Positions 60,601 to 64,000 of a DNA stretch of 64,000 nucleotides are shown piece after piece; position 1 is the first letter of the stretch; every line of letters begins with the position of its first letter. Position numbers and translations under genes: made by a program. Below the pieces are notes generated by a model. It ran no database searches. It worked only from the letters and a program-made list of their open reading frames with translations, and was not told the origin of the DNA. Source of the stretch: Streptomyces sp. S4.7 (GTDB taxonomy: Bacteria > Actinomycetota > Actinomycetes > Streptomycetales > Streptomycetaceae); the NCBI RefSeq assembly GCF_010384365.1, contig NZ_CP048397.1, positions 806,001-870,000 on the forward strand. The letters run 5' to 3'.

Positions 60601-63600
60601 CCTGATGTGGTACGCGAGGTTGGCCTGCGGGTCCAGCGCGCACAGCACCCAGAGCCGCTCCTGGCCGAGCGACGCCGGCAGGACGAGGGTTCCGTCGGGT
60701 TCCGGGACCCGGCTCAGCGAGCCGATCGCCGGTGCGGGCTGCTGCTGCTTGTCGGCGGGCAGGTGGGTGGCGAGTTCGCTCAGTGTGGGGTGTTCGAAGA
60801 CAAGGTGGAGCGGGACGTGTGTGCCGAGGGCGGCACCGATCCGGTGAGTGAGACGGGTGGCGAGGAGGGAGTGGCCGCCGAGCGCGAAGAAGTCGTCGTC
60901 CGCGCCGATGTCGCCGACGTCGAGCAGTTCGCTCCAGATACGGGCCACCAACTCTTCTGCCGGTCCGGTGGGGGCCCGGTAGGCGGTGTGGCCGGTGCCC
61001 GGTTCCGGGTCGGGGAGTGCGTTGCGGTCGATCTTCCCGTTCGGGAGGAGGGGGAATTCGTCCAGGCCGACGAATACGGAGGGGACCATGAAGTCCGGCA
61101 GCCAGGTACGGACGTGGGAGGGCAGCTCGGCGGGCACCGCACCGCCCGGCTTGTTCGGGACTACGTACGCGACCAGACGCAGCGATCCGGATACGTCCTC
61201 GCGGGCGACGACCACGGCTTCGTCCAACTGGCCATGACGGCGCAGGACTTCCTCCACCTCACCCAGTTCGACCCGGTGGCCGCGCACCTTCACCTGGCCG
61301 TCAGCCCGGCCCAGATAGTCCAACTGACCGTCCGGACGCCACCGCACCAAGTCACCCGTGCGATACATCCGCTCGCCCGCGTCCGAGAACGGATCGGGCA
61401 GATAACGCTCGGCAGTCAGGGCGGGGCGGGCGTGATAACCACGGGTGACGCCGGCCCCGGAGAGATACAGCTCGCCGACCGCGCCCAGCACGACGGGGCG
61501 TAGATTCCCGTCGAGAACGTGCGCGGTCGTTCCGTCGACCGGAACACCGATCGCCGTCCGCACATCACCCGGCACCGTCACCGCATGGGTCGAGTAGGTG
61601 GTGTCCTCACTCGGCCCGTACAGGTTGTTGACCTCATCGATCACCGGGTGCGCGTACAACTCCCGCACCAGCGCCGGCGCCAGAGGCTCACCCGCCAGAT
61701 TCACCGTCGCCGCACGCGGCGGCACCGCGTCCGCAGCCAACAACTCCCGCGCCACGGACGGAACAGTGTTCACCAACGTCACATCGGCGTACCGCTCCGG
61801 ATGGGCGATCAGATCAAGCGCACTGTCCGGTACGACATACACCGTCCCGCCCACCGACAACGGAGCGAAAATCTCGAACACCGAAAGATCGAAGGAAACC
61901 GACGTCGCCGCCAGCGTCCCCGCCAGCACCTCACCCGAGAAGACCCGCCCCGCCCACGCCAGCATCGACACCACCTGCCGGTGCTCGATCACCACACCCT
62001 TCGGACGACCCGTCGAACCCGACGTATAAATCACATACGCCACATCATCCGGCTCCCCCACCGCCGGAACACGGTCAACCCGACCCCCATCAGGAAAACC
62101 GTCGACAGAATCCAGCACCAACGACACACCGGAATCCTCAACCATGAACGTCACACGCTCAGCCGGATAACCCGGATCCATCGGCACATAACCCGCACCC
62201 GACTTCAGCACACCCAACAACGCCACGACGAGGTCCACCGACCGCGGCAGCAGCACACCCACCACATCACCCCGACCAATGCCCAACCCCCGCAAACCCC
62301 ACGCCAAACGGTTCGACCGCTCCTCCAACTCCCCGTACGACAACACCCCACCCACACCCACAACCGCCACACCCACACCACCCGAACGATCAACCACCCC
62401 CTCCACCAACTCCTCCACACGACCACCCACCACACCCGGCACCGCCGCACCCACCGACAGCGCACCAACCCGCTCCCGCTCCCCCACCGACCGCACATCC
62501 AACTCCGCCAGCGGAGAGTCCGGACTCTCCGCCAGAGCGGAGACGACTGTGGCGAGGCGCTCGGGGACGAGGCTCGCGGTGCTGTCCGCGTAGAGGTCGG
62601 TGTTGTAGGTGAGGTAGCCGGTGATGGCGTCCTCGCCCTGCTCCAGATGGAGCGAGAACTCGAACTGAGTGCCCGCCGGCGGGATGTCCAGCCGGGTGAC
62701 GGCCAGGCCGGGCAGGTACAGATTGCGCGACGGGGTTTCGTTGAGGGCGAGCATCGTCTGGAACAGCGGGCTGCGGGCCTGGCCGTCCGAGGCGGGAGCC
62801 GCGTGCCGGACGATCTCCTCGAACGGTGTCGCGGCGTGCCGGTGCGCTTCCACCAAGGCGCGGTGCGTGGCGCTCAGAGTCGCCGCGAGGGTGGCTTGCG
62901 GGTCCAGGGTCCGCCGTAGCGGCAGTGTGTTGGTGAAGAACCCCAGAATTTCAGCGGTGTCGGGGTGCGTACGGCCGCTGGTCGGGATGCCGATGGTCAC
63001 GTCGTGGCTGCCCGACAGGGCGCCGAGGACGACGGTGACCGCGGTGGCGACGACGGCGAAGGGGGTGGTTCCGGTGCTCCGCGCGAGTCGCCCCACCGCT
63101 TCGGCGCTCAACTCCACAGGGATTGCCGCGCCGTTGTGAGTACGGCGGGCCGGGCGCGGATGGTCGGTCGGGAGGTCCACGGCGTGCGCCCCCGCGAGCC
63201 GCTCGCGCCAGTGGACGAGCCCGGCGTCGTCCTCGGACACCGGTTCGGCGGACTGCGCGTGGGCGAAGTCGCCGTACTGGAGAGAAGGGGCCGGCGCCAG
63301 AGGGCTGTCTTCGACAAGTGCCGTGTAGGTGCGGGCTATTTCGTCGAGGAGAAGGGTGAGCGTCCAGCCGTCGGCGATGGTGTGGTGCAGGGACAGCAGG
63401 AGCAGGTGGGCGTCCTCCGCCCGGCGGACGATCCGGGCCCGGAACAGAGGGCCGTCGGCGAGTTCCACCGTGGACTGACGCCAATGTTCCAGCAGTTGGG
63501 CCTCGTCGTCTGCGGGAGCCGCGTCGGGCTCGGCGGACGGCAGCGGATCCCCGTGCCAGACCGGATGGACGACCTGGACGATCTCGCCGTTCTCTTCGCG

Positions 63601-64000
63601 CAGCGTGGTCCGGAGCACCTCGTGGCGGCGGGCGACCTCCTCGATGGCCCGTGCCAGTGCCGGGGTGTCGAGGTCGCCGGCCAGTCGTGCCCCGCCGTTG
63701 AGGGTGTAGGCGAGGTTGGCCTGCGGGTCCAGCGCGCACAGCAGCCACAGCCGCTTCTGGCCGGAGGTGGCGGGGAGGGTGATGGTGCCGTCGGAGTTCG
63801 GGGTGCGCGGCGCGGCCGGGATGGGCTCGTGGCCGTCGCCCGAGCGGGGCAGATGGGTGGCGAGTTCGCTCAGTGTGGGGTGTTCGAAGACAAGGTGGAG
63901 CGGGACGTGTGTGCCGAGGGCGGCACCGATCCGGTGAGTGAGACGGGTGGCGAGGAGGGAGTGGCCGCCGAGCGCGAAGAAGTCGTCGTCCGCGCCGACT
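57622..64000 (-). CDS. Non-ribosomal peptide synthetase, partial: (PCP)-C-A-PCP-C-A-PCP
   Basis: The frame is open at the right edge and ends at 57622. In order of translation: PCP end ([14 protein letters not shown], 64000-63845); C (about 63790-62600, HHTIADG at 63387-63367); A (about 62510-60990); PCP (about 60930-60780); C (about 60690-59460, HHAISDG); A (about 59450-57935); PCP (about 57870-57700), then a short basic tail. There is no epimerase, reductase or thioesterase domain. Both A domains contain FDLSVFE, LVNTVPS, NLAGEPL and [12 protein letters not shown], giving specificity code D-L-F-N-N-A-L-T-Y-K twice, which I associate with alanine. The A domains are 1.55-kb near-identical DNA repeats. 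Ser of each LGGHS carries phosphopantetheine. Confidence 0.93.
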   Translation of the reverse strand, partial: VGADDDFFALGGHSLLATRLTHRIGAALGTHVPLHLVFEHPTLSELATHLPRSGDGHEPIPAAPRTPNSDGTITLPATSGQKRLWLLCALDPQANLAYTLNGGARLAGDLDTPALARAIEEVARRHEVLRTTLREENGEIVQVVHPVWHGDPLPSAEPDAAPADDEAQLLEHWRQSTVELADGPLFRARIVRRAEDAHLLLLSLHHTIADGWTLTLLLDEIARTYTALVEDSPLAPAPSLQYGDFAHAQSAEPVSEDDAGLVHWRERLAGAHAVDLPTDHPRPARRTHNGAAIPVELSAEAVGRLARSTGTTPFAVVATAVTVVLGALSGSHDVTIGIPTSGRTHPDTAEILGFFTNTLPLRRTLDPQATLAATLSATHRALVEAHRHAATPFEEIVRHAAPASDGQARSPLFQTMLALNETPSRNLYLPGLAVTRLDIPPAGTQFEFSLHLEQGEDAITGYLTYNTDLYADSTASLVPERLATVVSALAESPDSPLAELDVRSVGERERVGALSVGAAVPGVVGGRVEELVEGVVDRSGGVGVAVVGVGGVLSYGELEERSNRLAWGLRGLGIGRGDVVGVLLPRSVDLVVALLGVLKSGAGYVPMDPGYPAERVTFMVEDSGVSLVLDSVDGFPDGGRVDRVPAVGEPDDVAYVIYTSGSTGRPKGVVIEHRQVVSMLAWAGRVFSGEVLAGTLAATSVSFDLSVFEIFAPLSVGGTVYVVPDSALDLIAHPERYADVTLVNTVPSVARELLAADAVPPRAATVNLAGEPLAPALVRELYAHPVIDEVNNLYGPSEDTTYSTHAVTVPGDVRTAIGVPVDGTTAHVLDGNLRPVVLGAVGELYLSGAGVTRGYHARPALTAERYLPDPFSDAGERMYRTGDLVRWRPDGQLDYLGRADGQVKVRGHRVELGEVEEVLRRHGQLDEAVVVAREDVSGSLRLVAYVVPNKPGGAVPAELPSHVRTWLPDFMVPSVFVGLDEFPLLPNGKIDRNALPDPEPGTGHTAYRAPTGPAEELVARIWSELLDVGDIGADDDFFALGGHSLLATRLTHRIGAALGTHVPLHLVFEHPTLSELATHLPADKQQQPAPAIGSLSRVPEPDGTLVLPASLGQERLWVLCALDPQANLAYHIRGAVHIDGTLDEHALITALRHLVLRHEVLRTSLRQIDGEVRQIVSADPEVPLTRIATTDWEAVIDAETERAFDLTTGPLWHVTLVRTGPEHHVLVISLHHAISDGWSLDLAFREVAESYGTLLGTPDTGPLPPATVQYAEVATWQRDTASKDVEFWRAHLAGAPSAGLPTDRPRPPQQTYRGDAVPLALPQEALGAAARAAGTTSFTVLATALAIVLAKLTDRYDVTIGIPVAGRDHPDTAEVVGYLVDTLPLRLRPDPDGTLTEALRATRELVDDIRAHPQLPLEELIRELRPHRDRSPLFQVLLAVNGTPPRYELAGLDVRQAPVPFRTTPYDLVVQAEERDGRVTGHLVFNTDLFERSTALLVADRLATVVHALVDAPDRELAELDVRSVGERERVGALSVGAAVPGVVGGRVEELVEGVVDRSGGVGVAVVGVGGVLSYGELEERSNRLAWGLRGLGIGRGDVVGVLLPRSVDLVVALLGVLKSGAGYVPMDPGYPAERVAFMVEDSGVSLVLDSVDGFPDGGRVDRVPAVGEPDDVAYVIYTSGSTGRPKGVVIEHRQVVSMLAWAGRVFSDDALAGTLAATSVSFDLSVFEIFAPLSVGGTVYVVPDSALDLIAHPERYADVTLVNTVPSVARELLAADAVPPRAATVNLAGEPLAPALVRELYAHPVIDEVNNLYGPSEDTTYSTHAVTVPGDVRTAIGVPVDGTTAHVLDEGLRPVVLGAVGELYLSGAGVTRGYHARPALTAERYLPDPFSDAGERMYRTGDLVRWRPDGQLDYLGRADGQVKVRGHRVELGEVEEVLRRHGQLDEAVVVAREDTSGSLRLVAYVVPAKPGDVVPAELPSHVRTWLPDFMVPSVFVGLDEFPLLPNGKIDRNALPDPEPGTGHTAYRAPTGPAEDLVAEIWREVLDANEVGADDDFFALGGHSLLATRVISRLTARTGTDVPLNLVFDHPVLAELAGQLPDPASWAAPVEIRRIRRVRGRSASG
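57901..59450. repeat. A-domain repeat, copy 1 (1.55 kb)
   Basis: It matches 60961-62510 at a constant offset of 3060 bp. Differences are confined to a few patches near 58072-58133, 58429-58470, 58850-58888 and 59165-59180; long stretches between them are identical by eye. It covers nearly the whole adenylation domain. Confidence 0.93.
60763..60909. repeat. PCP-linker repeat, copy 1
   Basis: About 147 bp encoding the PCP core and the linker into the next condensation domain are repeated at an offset of 3090 bp near the right edge. The offset differs from that of the A-domain repeat by 30 bp, so these are separate exchange tracts. Confidence 0.85.
60961..62510. repeat. A-domain repeat, copy 2 (1.55 kb)
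   Basis: This is the second copy of the adenylation-domain repeat. Its right boundary (in AACTCCGCCA) is sharp: beyond it the two modules diverge completely at DNA level. Confidence 0.93.
63853..63999. repeat. PCP-linker repeat, copy 2
   Basis: This matches 60763-60909 essentially base for base and probably continues beyond the window. Confidence 0.85.

Noticed and set aside
57619..61503. Very long plus-strand open frame opposite the NRPS
   Set aside because: It is His/Arg/Thr-rich with no known motif and mirrors the minus-strand NRPS codons; it is a high-GC antisense shadow.

Overview
The window is high-GC actinobacterial DNA, almost certainly Streptomyces. The signs are strong third-position GC, GTG starts, rare TTA codons in a few genes, a rheA/hsp18 pair, an agar-degrading gene pair, and a modular peptide synthetase.

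Layout. 0-3.7 kb is an agar catabolism pair: the C-terminal part of an aldehyde dehydrogenase that resembles 3,6-anhydro-L-galactose dehydrogenase, then a secreted GH50 beta-agarase. 3.7-19.2 kb is a scrambled accessory zone. It holds a truncated IS3 element, a 555-bp inverted duplication carrying a methyltransferase gene, fragments of IS6, IS256 and probably IS5 transposases, a frameshifted complete IS, and decayed host genes (DAG kinase, DJ-1/PfpI, HNH nuclease, NHL-repeat protein, YihY, UppP), with a few intact genes between them (K+ channel, DUF389 membrane protein, VOC, Uma2). 19.4-29.5 kb looks like ordinary chromosomal content: lnt, an oxidoreductase, ung, a peptide-binding lipoprotein, two SDRs and a HipA/DUF3037 pair. 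Remnants of tyrosine integrases lie near both ends of this block.

30-45 kb is a stress block: htpG, rheA and hsp18 with two visible RheA-type operators, DUF2267 genes, three SpoIIE-type phosphatases, a Rieske/FAD oxidoreductase, two small envelope proteins, and an overlapping rsbQ-rsbP pair that matches the energy-stress module of Bacillus. A decayed ice-binding protein and fragments of WD40, isochorismatase and SDR genes lie between them.

45-64 kb is a biosynthetic gene cluster running off the right edge. Almost all of it is on the minus strand: an NRPS with at least PCP-C-A-PCP-C-A-PCP, an acetate-transporter-like membrane protein, a heme-dependent aromatic oxygenase candidate with an HxxxC motif, a probable C-methyltransferase, a probable O-methyltransferase, two paralogous DHA2 drug pumps, a GNAT, a secreted bicovalent-flavin BBE-type oxidase with two TTA codons, and a further small-molecule methyltransferase. 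The C-methylation, hydroxylation and O-methylation set is what saframycin/safracin/naphthyridinomycin clusters use to make 3-hydroxy-5-methyl-O-methyltyrosine. The secreted flavin oxidase fits the extracellular last step known for saframycin. A tetrahydroisoquinoline-type product is therefore the leading hypothesis, but the NRPS is unusual: two adjacent modules with identical, nearly copied A domains. Many genes between 8 and 37 kb carry frameshifts, several at G or C runs, so some decay could be sequencing error.
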